This document shows positions 42,096-51,121 of a stretch of 64,000 bases of DNA, piece by piece. Under the pieces are notes generated by a model. The model did not search any database. It had not been told where the DNA came from and saw only the letters and a program-made list of their open reading frames with translations. Positions within the stretch are counted from its first letter, which is position 1, and the number at the start of each line of letters is the position of its first letter. The stretch lies in NCBI GenBank assembly GCA_903919455.1, contig CAIXIJ010000001.1:55621-119620 (forward strand). Direction: 5' to 3'. Both the position numbers and the translations under genes were made by a program. This stretch comes from an uncultured Acidimicrobiaceae bacterium (GTDB lineage Bacteria; Actinomycetota; Acidimicrobiia; Acidimicrobiales; Ilumatobacteraceae).

Positions 42096-42884
42096 TTAGC
42101 GGCCTTTCCAGATGGGGGAGCGCTTCTCGGCAAAGGCGTCGTTGCCCTCCTGCGCATCCTCGGAGTCGATGGCGGCGCGGTAGCTCGGCAGATCTTGGAT
42201 CATGCCCATCGCCTCGATGGGATCCATCTGAGCGGTGCGGCGCTCGATGTCGAGAATGGCGGTGACACTGAGTGGCGCGGCCCAGCAGATGTCGGTGGCG
42301 AGTTGCCGGGCGGCAGTCAGCAGCTCGGCCGCTGGTACCACCTTGTTCACGAGACCCCACCGGGCTGCTTCGTCGGCGCCCATGCGTCGGCCGGTGAGCA
42401 ACATCTCGCGAGCGATCGGCCCCGGCAGCAGACGAGGCAGCCGCACGGCGCCGTTGTCGGGAAGGATGCCGAGGCCGGCCTCGGGCAGGAAGAACTGGGC
42501 GTGCTCGGCAGCCACGATCATGTCGGCTGCCATTGCGATCTCGAAGCCGCCGCCTACGGCCAAGCCGTTCACTGCTGCGATGACGGGTGTGCGGCGGTTG
42601 GGCAGGTTGGTGAAGCCACCGAATCCGCCTGCGCCGTAATCGCTGTCGAAGGCTTCGCCCTCGGCTGCGGCGCCCAGGTCCCAGCCTGCACTGAAGAACT
42701 TCTCGCCGTTGCCGGTGAAGATGGCCACGCGTACCGACGGGTCGCGTTCGAACTCCACGAATGCCTCGCCCAATGCGTAACTGGTGGCAGCGTCGATGGC
42801 ATTCGCCTTCGGGCGGTCGAGGGTGACCAGGGCGATGCCGTCGGTGACCTCCACATGGAAGCCGTTGTGTGTGGTGTGCGACAT
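42096..42884 (-). CDS. caiD: Crotonobetainyl-CoA hydratase
   Basis: 262 residues, against 261 in Escherichia coli CaiD. Long identical stretches with my recollection of that protein include [56 protein letters not shown] and the C-terminal FAEKR-P-WKGR. The enzyme hydrates crotonobetainyl-CoA to L-carnitinyl-CoA. The GGAGGA ribosome binding site is well placed for the ATG at 42884; an ATG at 42890 overlaps the stop of the upstream ligase (ATGA) but sits too close to that site. It is co-transcribed with the CoA ligase. Confidence 0.85.
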   Translation of the reverse strand: MSHTTHNGFHVEVTDGIALVTLDRPKANAIDAATSYALGEAFVEFERDPSVRVAIFTGNGEKFFSAGWDLGAAAEGEAFDSDYGAGGFGGFTNLPNRRTPVIAAVNGLAVGGGFEIAMAADMIVAAEHAQFFLPEAGLGILPDNGAVRLPRLLPGPIAREMLLTGRRMGADEAARWGLVNKVVPAAELLTAARQLATDICWAAPLSVTAILDIERRTAQMDPIEAMGMIQDLPSYRAAIDSEDAQEGNDAFAEKRSPIWKGR

Positions 42885-42886
42885 CT

Positions 42887-44896
42887 TCATTCCTCCACGA
42901 TGAGCAGTGCGTCGACGGCGGTGGCGCCGCTGCTGCCGACGAGCACGGGGTTCAGTTCCACTTCCACCACGTGGGTGCCGACCACGGCGTCGGTGAGGCG
43001 GACCACCAACTCGGCCAAGGCCCGCACGTCGGCGGCGGGTCGACCGCGGAACCCGGTGAGCAGCCTGGCGCTCCGCAACGACATCAGGGCGGCTTCCACC
43101 TCGGGCACCGTGACCGGTGCCAGCAGGTTGACGACATCGCTCCAGAGTTCGGTCATCACGCCGCCGTGGCCCAGTGTGACGAGCCAACCCACCGGTGCAT
43201 CGCGGCGCACGGTGACCAGCACTTCGGCAACAACATCGGTGACAGTGTTCTCCACCAGATAGCCGGCTGAAGTGCCGGGCATCGCAGCGAGGGCACTCGC
43301 GAGGGCTTCCGCGTCTCGCAAGCCCACCTTCACAGCGCCGGCTTCGCTCTTGTGCGCGTGGCCCAGTGCCTTGAGGGTGATGGGGTAGCCGATCTCCTTG
43401 GCCGTGGCCAAGACATCCGACGATTGCACCACGCGGCCCTCCGGCACCTCCACGCCGAGCGCGTCGAGCCACTGCTTGGCGGACGCTTCGTCGATCAAGG
43501 TGGTGGCGCCCGGTGCCGTGACGGGGGAGTGCGGTGTCGCTGCCACCGCTGCGCCTGCAAAGGCAGCGGCGTCGAGGGCGGTGAGGGCCTCCGACAGGCC
43601 AAGCAAGGGAGTGAGCCCGCTGGCGCTGATGTGCGCCCGGAACGGGGCATTCAGACACTCGGGCAGGGTGGCCACCACCACGCCGCGGTTGCCCGTGGCC
43701 TTTGCCGCATCGGCGAGGGCATCGGAGGCCACATACCAACTGCTCGGGTCGTTGTCGTCGGCGGGTGGGGCATCGAGCACCAACATGGTGGCGTCCTGCG
43801 GGCCATCCATCACTGCAGTGAAGGTGGCAGCCATGGCGGCTCGATCGCCCCACATGAACGTGTGATAGTCGAACGGGTTGCTCACCGACACGAACTCGGT
43901 GAGCGTGGCTTCGATGGCGGTGGTCTGCTCGGCGGTGAACGGCGCGAAGCTCAGCGACGTGGCTTCGCTGCGGTCGGCCACCAAGGAGGCCTCGCCGCCG
44001 GAGCAACTCAGCGACACCACGCGCCGGCCGCGCAGCGGGCCGCCGGAGTCCAGCAACTTCAGGGTCTCGAGCAGTTCGGATGGCGTGCGCACGGTGGCAA
44101 CGCCGTAGCGGACGAAGAGCGCGTCGTACGCTGCGGCCCGCCCGGCCATCGAGCCGGTGTGCGAGTTGGCGATCAGCGCCCCAGCCTCCGAACGGCCCGT
44201 TTGCAGGGCCACGATGGGAACGCCACGCTCGCGGGCGCGCATTGCCACGGTGGCGAACTGTTGCGCATCGCGGACGGCTTCGAGGAATAGGCCGATGGAC
44301 GTGATGCGCTCGTCGTCGAGCAGGGCAGCAATGGCGTCTTCGGTACCGAGGTTCGCCTGATTCCCCACGGTGATCATGCTGCCGAGACGCAAGCCGCGCT
44401 GCTGGAACGTGAGGTTCACGGCCACGTTGCCGCTCTGGCTCACGATGGCGGCCCCGCGCTCGTGGCGGCCCATGCCGTGCTCGTCGGGCCACAGCGCCAC
44501 ACGGTCGAAGGTGTTCACGAATCCGTAGCAGTTGGGCCCGAAGAACGGCACCTCGCCCGCTGCCTCGAGCAGAGCGTCCTGCAGGTGCTCGTCGCCCGTC
44601 TCGGCGAAGCCCGAGCCGTAGCACACTGCGCCACCGGCGCCGATGCGATTGATGGAGCGCATGGCATCGATGGTGGCATTGCGGTTCACGCCGAGAAACA
44701 CGGCGTCGGGCACGCCTGGTAGATCGTCGAGGGAAGGCAGGCACGGCACACCAGCCAGGTCGGAGCGCTTGGGATGCACCGGCCAGATGGGGCCATCGAA
44801 GCCGAGCTTCAGGCACTGGCGGACGACGCGTTCGGCGGGCGCGCCTCCGACGACGGCAATGGAGCGCGGTGCGAGCAGTCGGCGCAGATCGGACAT
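42887..44896 (-). CDS. ADP-forming acyl-CoA ligase (acetate-CoA ligase family)
   Basis: 669 residues. The N-terminal CoA-binding Rossmann domain begins [16 protein letters not shown]; a succinyl-CoA-synthetase-like core has the active-site region NSHTGSMAG; the C-terminal ATP-grasp domain starts near residue 460 ([15 protein letters not shown], then [14 protein letters not shown]). The family makes acyl-CoA from acid, CoA and ATP with release of ADP and phosphate. Lying directly before caiD, it most likely activates gamma-butyrobetaine, crotonobetaine or carnitine in place of the AMP-forming CaiC; this is inferred from context. TAATCT upstream of the ATG is a possible -10. Confidence 0.85.
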   Translation of the reverse strand: MSDLRRLLAPRSIAVVGGAPAERVVRQCLKLGFDGPIWPVHPKRSDLAGVPCLPSLDDLPGVPDAVFLGVNRNATIDAMRSINRIGAGGAVCYGSGFAETGDEHLQDALLEAAGEVPFFGPNCYGFVNTFDRVALWPDEHGMGRHERGAAIVSQSGNVAVNLTFQQRGLRLGSMITVGNQANLGTEDAIAALLDDERITSIGLFLEAVRDAQQFATVAMRARERGVPIVALQTGRSEAGALIANSHTGSMAGRAAAYDALFVRYGVATVRTPSELLETLKLLDSGGPLRGRRVVSLSCSGGEASLVADRSEATSLSFAPFTAEQTTAIEATLTEFVSVSNPFDYHTFMWGDRAAMAATFTAVMDGPQDATMLVLDAPPADDNDPSSWYVASDALADAAKATGNRGVVVATLPECLNAPFRAHISASGLTPLLGLSEALTALDAAAFAGAAVAATPHSPVTAPGATTLIDEASAKQWLDALGVEVPEGRVVQSSDVLATAKEIGYPITLKALGHAHKSEAGAVKVGLRDAEALASALAAMPGTSAGYLVENTVTDVVAEVLVTVRRDAPVGWLVTLGHGGVMTELWSDVVNLLAPVTVPEVEAALMSLRSARLLTGFRGRPAADVRALAELVVRLTDAVVGTHVVEVELNPVLVGSSGATAVDALLIVEE

Positions 44897-44911
44897 GAGG
44901 AGCGAGATTAG

Positions 44912-44927
44912 CTGAATCGCCGATCAG
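44912..44927. promoter_or_regulatory. Candidate operator, amine-region motif site 3
   Basis: CTGAATCGCCGATCAG sits in the divergent promoter between the CoA ligase (minus, start 44896) and the amidase (plus, start 44979). It is 13/16 identical to the sites at 39791 and 53535 and lies just upstream of the ligase -10 candidate. Confidence 0.5.
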
Positions 44928-44978
44928 GCAACCTGCCCGGTGCGGCTCTGGTCTTGGAGGATCGGCCAGAATGGAGTC

Positions 44979-46400
44979 ATGAGCGACCTCGATGCCGTGT
45001 ACCTCTCTGCAACCGAACTTCTAGCTGCGTTCAACGCGAAAGATCTCTCACCCGTGGAGTACCTCGAAGTGGTGATCAGCCGGGTGGAGGAACTGGAGCC
45101 GGCTATCAACTGTGTGGCGGACCGACGGTACGAAGAGGCTCGGGCAGAGGCGAAGGAGTCCGCAGCCCGGTACGCCCGCGGTGAGGCCCGCGCCCTCGAT
45201 GGTGTGCCGGTGGCAGCCAAGGAAGAGCACCCGATGAAGGGGCGATCCTGGACCCAGGGATCGTTGTCGCTGACCGATGAGGTGGCCGATATCGACCACC
45301 CGATCATCGAACGCATTCAGGCGGCTGGCGGCATCATCCATGTGCGCACCACCACTCCCGAGTTCTGCTGCGCCGGCTTCACGCACACGCGCATGTGGGG
45401 CATTACCCGTAACCCCTGGAACACCGACTTCTCGCCCGGTGGTTCATCGGGCGGCACCGGCGCAGCGCTTGCGGCGGGTTACGCGCCCATCGGTACGGGT
45501 AGCGACATCGGCGGCTCCATTCGCATCCCGGCTTCGCTGAGTGGCGTCGTGGGCTTCAAGCCGCCGTTCGCTCGGGTGCCGGCACTGCCGCCCTACAACC
45601 TCGACCAGTTCTGCCACGACGGCCCGATGGCGCGCACCGTGGCCGACTGCGCGTTGCTGGAAGACGTCATCGCCGGTGCGCACTGGATCGACCCCGTGTC
45701 GATGCCGCATCCGCCTCGCGTGGAGGGCGCTGGCACCTCCGTGGAAGGTATGCGGATTGCGCTGTGCACGAATCTCGGCAACTGGCCGCTCGACCCGGCG
45801 GTTGAGGCCAACACGCGCCGCGTGGCCGAGTCGCTGGCCGCTGCGGGGGCACTCGTGAAGGAGATCACTCTGCCCTGGACCACGCAGCAGGTGTGGGACG
45901 CTGCCCAGACGCACTTCCGCACGATCATGGGCGCAGGTATCGGCCACGTCCGCGACGAGCATCGCGAGGTCATGAACGACTACGCCATCGCGTTCGCGGA
46001 CAGCATGGATGGTGCAGGCCTCGGGTTCTATGAGGGGTTGGAAACCGAGGGTGCCCTATGGCTGGCACTCGGCAAGGTCTTCCAGGAACACGATGCGATG
46101 ATCTGCCCCACCATGGCCACTGACGGTTTCGTGGCGGGCGAGGCGTACCTCGAAGGCGGCCTCGCCATCGGCGACGGCCACGTGCACCACCACATCCTCG
46201 GCGCCATGACACTGCCGTTCAACATCCAGTCGCGCTGCGCCGTGGTCAGCGTGCCGTCGGGTAAAGCCGCCAACGGCGTTCCCACCGGTGTGCAGGTGGT
46301 GGCTCGACCGTACGACGACGTGACGGCCTTCCGTGTTGCCGGTGCCGTGGAGGCCACCGGGGTGGGCTTCACTCACCCCGACTGGCGCCCAGCGCTCTGA
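44979..46400 (+). CDS. Amidase signature family protein
   Basis: 473 residues with the Ser-cisSer-Lys catalytic triad: Lys81 (PVAAKE), Ser156 (SPGGSSGG) and nucleophile Ser180 ([14 protein letters not shown]). The family cleaves amides such as carnitinamide, aryl amides or peptide-like bonds, or acts in amidotransferases; its length fits stand-alone amidases. In this region it could release a quaternary amine or amino acid from an amide, but no substrate is shown by the sequence. It is divergent from the CoA ligase and shares the candidate operator; its stop is three bases from the convergent acyl-CoA dehydrogenase. Confidence 0.88.
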   Translation: MSDLDAVYLSATELLAAFNAKDLSPVEYLEVVISRVEELEPAINCVADRRYEEARAEAKESAARYARGEARALDGVPVAAKEEHPMKGRSWTQGSLSLTDEVADIDHPIIERIQAAGGIIHVRTTTPEFCCAGFTHTRMWGITRNPWNTDFSPGGSSGGTGAALAAGYAPIGTGSDIGGSIRIPASLSGVVGFKPPFARVPALPPYNLDQFCHDGPMARTVADCALLEDVIAGAHWIDPVSMPHPPRVEGAGTSVEGMRIALCTNLGNWPLDPAVEANTRRVAESLAAAGALVKEITLPWTTQQVWDAAQTHFRTIMGAGIGHVRDEHREVMNDYAIAFADSMDGAGLGFYEGLETEGALWLALGKVFQEHDAMICPTMATDGFVAGEAYLEGGLAIGDGHVHHHILGAMTLPFNIQSRCAVVSVPSGKAANGVPTGVQVVARPYDDVTAFRVAGAVEATGVGFTHPDWRPAL

Positions 46401-46403
46401 GTC

Positions 46404-47564
46404 TCAGGCGCCGAAGGGGCGCAGCATGGCGCGGCTGATGATGTGCCGCTGAATCTCGCTGGTGCCATCCCAGATGCGGTCGACGCGAGTGTCGCGCCAC
46501 ATGCGCTCGAGCGGCAGTTCGTCCATCAGTCCCATTCCACCCAGGATCTGGATGGCTTCGTCGGTGACGAACTGGCACATCTCGCTGGAGAACACCTTCG
46601 CCATCGCCATGTCCTCGTCGGTGGCCTGACCCTGGGCGTCTTTCCATGCGGCGCGCAGGGTGAGCAGTTCGGCGGCCTCAAGCTGTGTGCGCATGTCGGC
46701 GAGCTTGAAACTGACGCCCTGGTTCTTGCCGATCTTTTGGCCGAATTGTTCGCGGGTGGCAGCCCACTCGGTGGCAATGCCGAGGGCGCGACGGGCGCGA
46801 CCCACGCACACGGCCGCCACCTGAAGGCGGGTGGAGCCGAGCCACTCGTTGGCGGCGTCGAAACCGCGGTGCTCTTCGCCCAGGATGTTGCGCACCGGAA
46901 CGCGGCAGTTGTCGAAGTTGATGATGAGGTTATGGTACCCCTTGTTCGACACGCAGTTGTAGCCGTGCACCACTTCGCATCCGGGCGTGTCGAAGTCCAC
47001 CAGGAACCCGGTGATCTTCTTCTTCAGGCCCTTCGAGGTCATCTCCTCGCCACTTGCGGCGAACAGAATGACGTAGTCGGCCAGGTCGGCGTGGCTGATG
47101 AAGTGCTTCACCCCGTTGATCACGTAGTCGTCGCCGTCGCGAACCGCGCTGCACTTCATGCCGCGCACGTCGGAGCCTGCGTCGGGCTCGCTCATCGCCA
47201 TGCAGTCCACGCGCTCGCCGCGAATGGTGGGCAGCAGGAACTCTTCGATCTGGCTGCCCTGGCACGCGCGCAGGATGTTCGAAGGGCGAGCCACGATGTA
47301 CTGCAGCGCGTACGACGTGGCGCCGAACTCGCGGTCCACCAGCGTGACGCCGAGGCTGTCGAGGCCACCACCGCCGAGTTCGGCGGGCATGTTCGCGGCG
47401 TACAGACCGGCATCGATCGACTTGCGCTTGATCTCGGCGACGAGATCCTTCGGCACGTCGCCCAGCTTCTCGACCATCTCCTCGTGCGGCATCAGCTCCT
47501 TCTCGGTGAAGCTGCGCACGGTGTCGACGATCATCTGTTGCTCGTCGGTGAGTTCGAAGAACAT
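46404..47564 (-). CDS. Acyl-CoA dehydrogenase, candidate gamma-butyrobetainyl-CoA dehydrogenase
   Basis: 386 residues, canonical length. FAD contacts are seen in AMSEPDAGSDVRGMKCSAV and in QILGGMGLM; the C-terminus ends WRDTRVDRIWDGTSEIQ, a pattern also found in CaiA. It would oxidise an acyl-CoA to an enoyl-CoA with ETF as acceptor. Together with CaiD and the CoA ligase it could form crotonobetainyl-CoA from gamma-butyrobetainyl-CoA, running CaiA chemistry in the oxidative direction. An AGGAG ribosome binding site lies five bases before the ATG. The thioesterase gene ends 19 bases upstream, so the two share an operon. Confidence 0.85.
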   Translation of the reverse strand: MFFELTDEQQMIVDTVRSFTEKELMPHEEMVEKLGDVPKDLVAEIKRKSIDAGLYAANMPAELGGGGLDSLGVTLVDREFGATSYALQYIVARPSNILRACQGSQIEEFLLPTIRGERVDCMAMSEPDAGSDVRGMKCSAVRDGDDYVINGVKHFISHADLADYVILFAASGEEMTSKGLKKKITGFLVDFDTPGCEVVHGYNCVSNKGYHNLIINFDNCRVPVRNILGEEHRGFDAANEWLGSTRLQVAAVCVGRARRALGIATEWAATREQFGQKIGKNQGVSFKLADMRTQLEAAELLTLRAAWKDAQGQATDEDMAMAKVFSSEMCQFVTDEAIQILGGMGLMDELPLERMWRDTRVDRIWDGTSEIQRHIISRAMLRPFGA

Positions 47565-47583
47565 TGCTACTCCTGTGTGGTGG

Positions 47584-48645
47584 TCAGTGCTTGGGAGGCG
47601 GCAGCTGCATGGCACTGCCCACCTGAGGTGGAATGGGAAGGGGCGCATGTGCGGCGGCGATGGCCTGCAGCGCTGCCGCAACGTCGGGAAGGATCGCGGC
47701 GCTGCGTCCGGCGTTCATGTCGACGTGCACCAGCATCTGCTCTGCGGTGCAGAGCAGCCCGCCGTCGGTGCCGTGCAGCATGGAGTGGATGAGGTGAACA
47801 CGCTTGGCGTCGACGCCGAGAATTTGGGTGTGGAACTCGATGGGTTCGTGGACGGCGACCTCACGCACGTAATGGATGTGCGTTTCCACGGTGTAGAAGC
47901 TGTGGCCGGCTGCGCGGTATGCCTCGTCGTCGCCGATGTAGCGGAACAGCGCATCGCTGGCCCAGCCTGCGGCCGTGAGGTAGGCGCTCTCGGTCATGTG
48001 CGCGTTGTAGTCCACCCACTCGGGCTCCACGGGGGTGCGATACAGCGCCAGGGGAGCAGCGGGCACCTCGCCCGGCTGCCACCGCTGCACGCCGCCGGCA
48101 GCGAAGCGCGTGGCCTCATGGTGCGCCACTGCTGCGCCGGCACCCTTGCCCGATGGCCTTAGGCCACGCATGATCGCGATGATGACGTCGGGGTCGCCGT
48201 CGGCGAGTTGGGCGATGCCATCGCCGAGCTGCCAACGCTCATGCGCCGGTGCGTCGGCCGGCAACGGGGCCATGCCGATGGATTGGTAGAAGCCGGTGAG
48301 CTCAGCAGCCTGTGGGCCGGCCACTTCCACGAGTGGTAGGAGGTTCACCGGCGAACAACCCTTCGCGGTTGCATCGTTGGCAAGCAGGCCGGGCGTGCCG
48401 CTCGGAGCTTCGGCGTCGATGACATGCACGAGGTGGGCGTTCGCGAAGTCGTCGGGGGTCGAGGTGCGGAGCCGGTCGAGCGACGAGTTCGGGAACAGGC
48501 CGAGCCGGTCGGACGACGGCCACAGTGAGGCCACGGCATCGCGTACAGTGTGCGCGTCGTCGACGGCAACGTCGAGGCCGGAGGCCAGGTAACGCGTGAT
48601 CCATTCGGCTGCGAGGGAGGTGCCTCCCACCACGACGACGAGCAT
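47584..48645 (-). CDS. Hotdog thioesterase with a degenerate carnitine-dehydrogenase-like N-terminus
   Basis: 353 residues. The C-terminal ~135 form a hotdog thioesterase (EWVDYNAHMTESAYL, HSFYTVETHIHYV) closely matching the C-terminus of the carnitine dehydrogenase fusion at 51122. The N-terminal ~210 residues are a shortened relative of the same dehydrogenase: PVNLLPLVEVAG and IMRGLRPSGKGAG align with matching segments there, but the Gly-rich NAD motif has become VVVVGGTSLAAEW and the substrate domain is mostly missing. It is therefore probably only a thioesterase, perhaps releasing carnitine from carnitinyl-CoA. A minus-strand TATATT ends six bases before the ATG. Confidence 0.8.
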   Translation of the reverse strand: MLVVVVGGTSLAAEWITRYLASGLDVAVDDAHTVRDAVASLWPSSDRLGLFPNSSLDRLRTSTPDDFANAHLVHVIDAEAPSGTPGLLANDATAKGCSPVNLLPLVEVAGPQAAELTGFYQSIGMAPLPADAPAHERWQLGDGIAQLADGDPDVIIAIMRGLRPSGKGAGAAVAHHEATRFAAGGVQRWQPGEVPAAPLALYRTPVEPEWVDYNAHMTESAYLTAAGWASDALFRYIGDDEAYRAAGHSFYTVETHIHYVREVAVHEPIEFHTQILGVDAKRVHLIHSMLHGTDGGLLCTAEQMLVHVDMNAGRSAAILPDVAAALQAIAAAHAPLPIPPQVGSAMQLPPPKH

Positions 48646-48663
48646 TGACTAAATATACATTCA
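48646..48663. promoter_or_regulatory. Candidate TetR operator over two back-to-back promoters
   Basis: TGACTAAATATACATTCA is an imperfect 18-base palindrome (TGA-T--ATAT--A-TCA). It contains the -10 of the thioesterase gene on the minus strand (TATATT, 48657-48652) and a -10-like TACATT on the plus strand (48656-48661) for the TetR gene. A bound regulator would block both. Confidence 0.55.
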
Positions 48664-48681
48664 GGATTGGATACGACACCG

Positions 48682-49293
48682 ATGCCGAGACCTCGACTCG
48701 ACCATGTTCGCAGGGCGCAGATCTTGGCGGCAGCTGCTGAAGTGCTGTCTGAGCGCGGCTACGCGAACACCCGAGTCGTCGACATCGCCACTGCGGCGGG
48801 CACCAGCCCGGCCGCCATCCTGTACTGGTTCGATGGCAAGGACGGGTTGCTGGCAGAGGCGTTGAAACTTCGCGAAGCAGAGTTTCACGATCGGTACACC
48901 GTGAAGGCCGAGCACAAGCAGTCGGCGTCACAGCGCATGCGCGTGCTGGTGGAAGCCATGCTGCACCACTACGACTGGAAGCTCTGGATGGAGTTGTGTG
49001 TGCTGGCGCTGCGCGACAAGAACGCTGCGGCGGAACGCGATCGCCTCGACCGCCGGTGGCGTGCTGCGCTGCGCGCCGCCATCCGCGACGGGCAGGCAAA
49101 CGGCGAGTTCCTTCCTGGCGATGCCGACGACGTGATGTTCTTGCTTGCTGCACTGATCGACGGCTGGGCGCCGCTCCTCGCGTTAAAGGCGAAGGGTGTC
49201 ACCCGTGAGCGTGTGGAGCGAGTGTGGTTGGCGGAAGCATCGCGGCTGCTGGGCCCCGGCTTCGATGCCACTCCGCTGAAGCGGTCGCGGTAG
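48682..49293 (+). CDS. TetR family transcriptional regulator
   Basis: 203 residues. The N-terminal helix-turn-helix covers roughly residues 9-54 (ILAAAAEVLSERGYANT, VDIATAAGTSPAAILYWF). The C-terminal ligand domain is helical with a DWKLWMELCVLALRD segment. It is divergent from the thioesterase-acyl-CoA dehydrogenase operon across only 36 bases, so it very probably represses that operon and itself; the ligand may be a CoA thioester or quaternary amine. The start is either this ATG or a TTG at 48667 that is better placed relative to TACATT. Confidence 0.87.
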   Translation: MPRPRLDHVRRAQILAAAAEVLSERGYANTRVVDIATAAGTSPAAILYWFDGKDGLLAEALKLREAEFHDRYTVKAEHKQSASQRMRVLVEAMLHHYDWKLWMELCVLALRDKNAAAERDRLDRRWRAALRAAIRDGQANGEFLPGDADDVMFLLAALIDGWAPLLALKAKGVTRERVERVWLAEASRLLGPGFDATPLKRSR

Positions 49294-49303
49294 GCCGACA
49301 GCG

Positions 49304-51082
49304 CTAGCGGAGGTGCTGGATGCGAGCGGCGATGGCCGCCTCGAGTTCGGCCCGGCTGAAGGGCTTCAGCAACACCGGCGGTAGATCCTCGGACAATTCG
49401 CGGCTCAGGCTGCCACTGATGATGATGGTGCGTTCGATGATCCCCGGCCGGATGACCTCGAGTGCCTGCAGCAAGGTTGCTGTGGTGCTGCCATCACCGA
49501 GTCGGTAGTCCATCACCACTGCGTCGTATGCCCGGTCGGTTGCCGAACGAAGCGCGTGCTCGGCGGAGCCGACGGTCCAGACTTCCCAGCCCGATTGGCG
49601 CAACAGGTGTCCGAGCAACGAGCGAACGTCGGGATCGTCGTCGACCACCAGCACCCGTTGCCCCTGCCCTGCGTGATTCTCGTCGGGCGGTGACTCCACG
49701 AGCGTGGGATACGTCGATGTGGCGACGCGCGGCAAGGAGAGCACGAACACGCTGCCGGTCGGCCCGGTGGACTGGAGGGCGAGTCGGCCCGCCTGCTCCT
49801 CCGCGAAACGTCGCGACAGCGCCAGGCCAAGCCCCGTGCCGCCGGTGTCGGCGCGTGTGGTCTGAAACGGTTCGAACAGCGTGGGCATCACCTGGTCGGC
49901 CACACCGGTGCCGCTGTCGATGACGAGGATGTCGAGATGTCCGTCGTCGCCTTCTCCGACCGTGATCATCACGCTCGACCCATTGGGCGACGCCTGCACG
50001 GCGTTCTCTGCGAGATTGGTGACGATGTGCCGGAGCCGGTCGCGGTCGGCCAGGACCGACACGCCCGGCGGGCAGATGAGGGTGATGCGGCGACGCAACG
50101 CGTGCGACGCCTCCTCGGTGAGCTGTTGCAAATAGGGCTCCAACTCGATCGTCTCCAGCGCCGCTTCGCTCCCGCGAACGAGGTCGAGAATCCCGCGGAT
50201 CATTCGTCCCGACCGAACGCTCTGTGCGCTGAGTTGATGAGCCCACAGTTGCACCGTCGCTGCATCAACCGCGCCGGTGTCGGCCTGAGCGAGCATGACC
50301 TCCGCCGTGAGGCTGATGGCCGCGAGTGGGTTGTTCAGTTCGTGGGCAAGGCTGGCGGCGGTTCCCCCCGCTGAGGCGAGGCGCTCCAGCCGCACAGCCT
50401 CGGCGTTCGCCTGCTGCAGCCGTTCTTGCACCTCGTTCGAACGCACCAGTTCTCGTCGCCACCGCCGTCGGCCTGCTTCGAGTGTCTCGAACATCCGGAC
50501 GTGGAATCGGGCTTCGAAGACCGGGGACGAGTTGCGCGGTGGGAAGCGGCGGATTGCATCGTCGATCATCCCAATGCGTGTCGGGTCGCTTGCGATCGCT
50601 TCTCTGCGCAGCACGCCGCAAAGATCGCTCACCAACGCCGGATCGAAGGTCCAGGTTGCGTCGAACAGGCGGTCCATCTCCTCGGCTGGTGCGGGCTGTG
50701 CAGGGTTGTCGGCCCCGAACAACGCACAGCAGAACCACTCCGTCAACGCGATGATGAACCACTCCTGCGTGAGGGGGCTGTCCTTCGCGACTTCGAAACC
50801 CACCACCTGGCCGGTGTCGCCGAGGTTTCCTGATGCGAACACGGCGACCGACCGTGCAGCGGGCTGCACGAGCTGTTCGTATCGGTGAAGCTCTGCCGCC
50901 CAGTTGCGGCCTGTTTGGAAGCCGGTGAAGACGGCGCCCGGCAACTCATGCTCGATGATGAGGTTCTCGAGCACGTGCGAGAGATCGGTGAGCGTCGCTT
51001 TGGACAGCGACGCGACATCTACTCGCGACGCAGCTATCTCCATGAACGGACCGTGCATCGACGGAACGCGAACCCGGCTCAT
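49304..51082 (-). CDS. Cytoplasmic hybrid histidine kinase with DICT-like sensor and receiver domain
   Basis: 592 residues and no membrane segment. Residues 30-125 resemble a DICT sensory domain (AVFTGFQTGRN, VAVFASGN, WFIIALTEWF). A HisKA domain has phospho-acceptor His247 (LAHELNNPLAAI), the HATPase domain has NLAENAVQAS, DSGTGV and GGTGLGLALS, and a C-terminal receiver domain starts near 476 with Asp525 (VVMDYRLGDG). It would sense an internal signal and pass phosphate to its own receiver; no output domain or dedicated regulator is adjacent. It has its own leaderless promoter (TAGGGT on the minus strand at 51095-51090, seven bases before the ATG). Confidence 0.86.
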   Translation of the reverse strand: MSRVRVPSMHGPFMEIAASRVDVASLSKATLTDLSHVLENLIIEHELPGAVFTGFQTGRNWAAELHRYEQLVQPAARSVAVFASGNLGDTGQVVGFEVAKDSPLTQEWFIIALTEWFCCALFGADNPAQPAPAEEMDRLFDATWTFDPALVSDLCGVLRREAIASDPTRIGMIDDAIRRFPPRNSSPVFEARFHVRMFETLEAGRRRWRRELVRSNEVQERLQQANAEAVRLERLASAGGTAASLAHELNNPLAAISLTAEVMLAQADTGAVDAATVQLWAHQLSAQSVRSGRMIRGILDLVRGSEAALETIELEPYLQQLTEEASHALRRRITLICPPGVSVLADRDRLRHIVTNLAENAVQASPNGSSVMITVGEGDDGHLDILVIDSGTGVADQVMPTLFEPFQTTRADTGGTGLGLALSRRFAEEQAGRLALQSTGPTGSVFVLSLPRVATSTYPTLVESPPDENHAGQGQRVLVVDDDPDVRSLLGHLLRQSGWEVWTVGSAEHALRSATDRAYDAVVMDYRLGDGSTTATLLQALEVIRPGIIERTIIISGSLSRELSEDLPPVLLKPFSRAELEAAIAARIQHLR

Positions 51083-51121
51083 ACGCCCGACCCTAGCGGG
51101 TGGCCGATACGAACATTGCTG

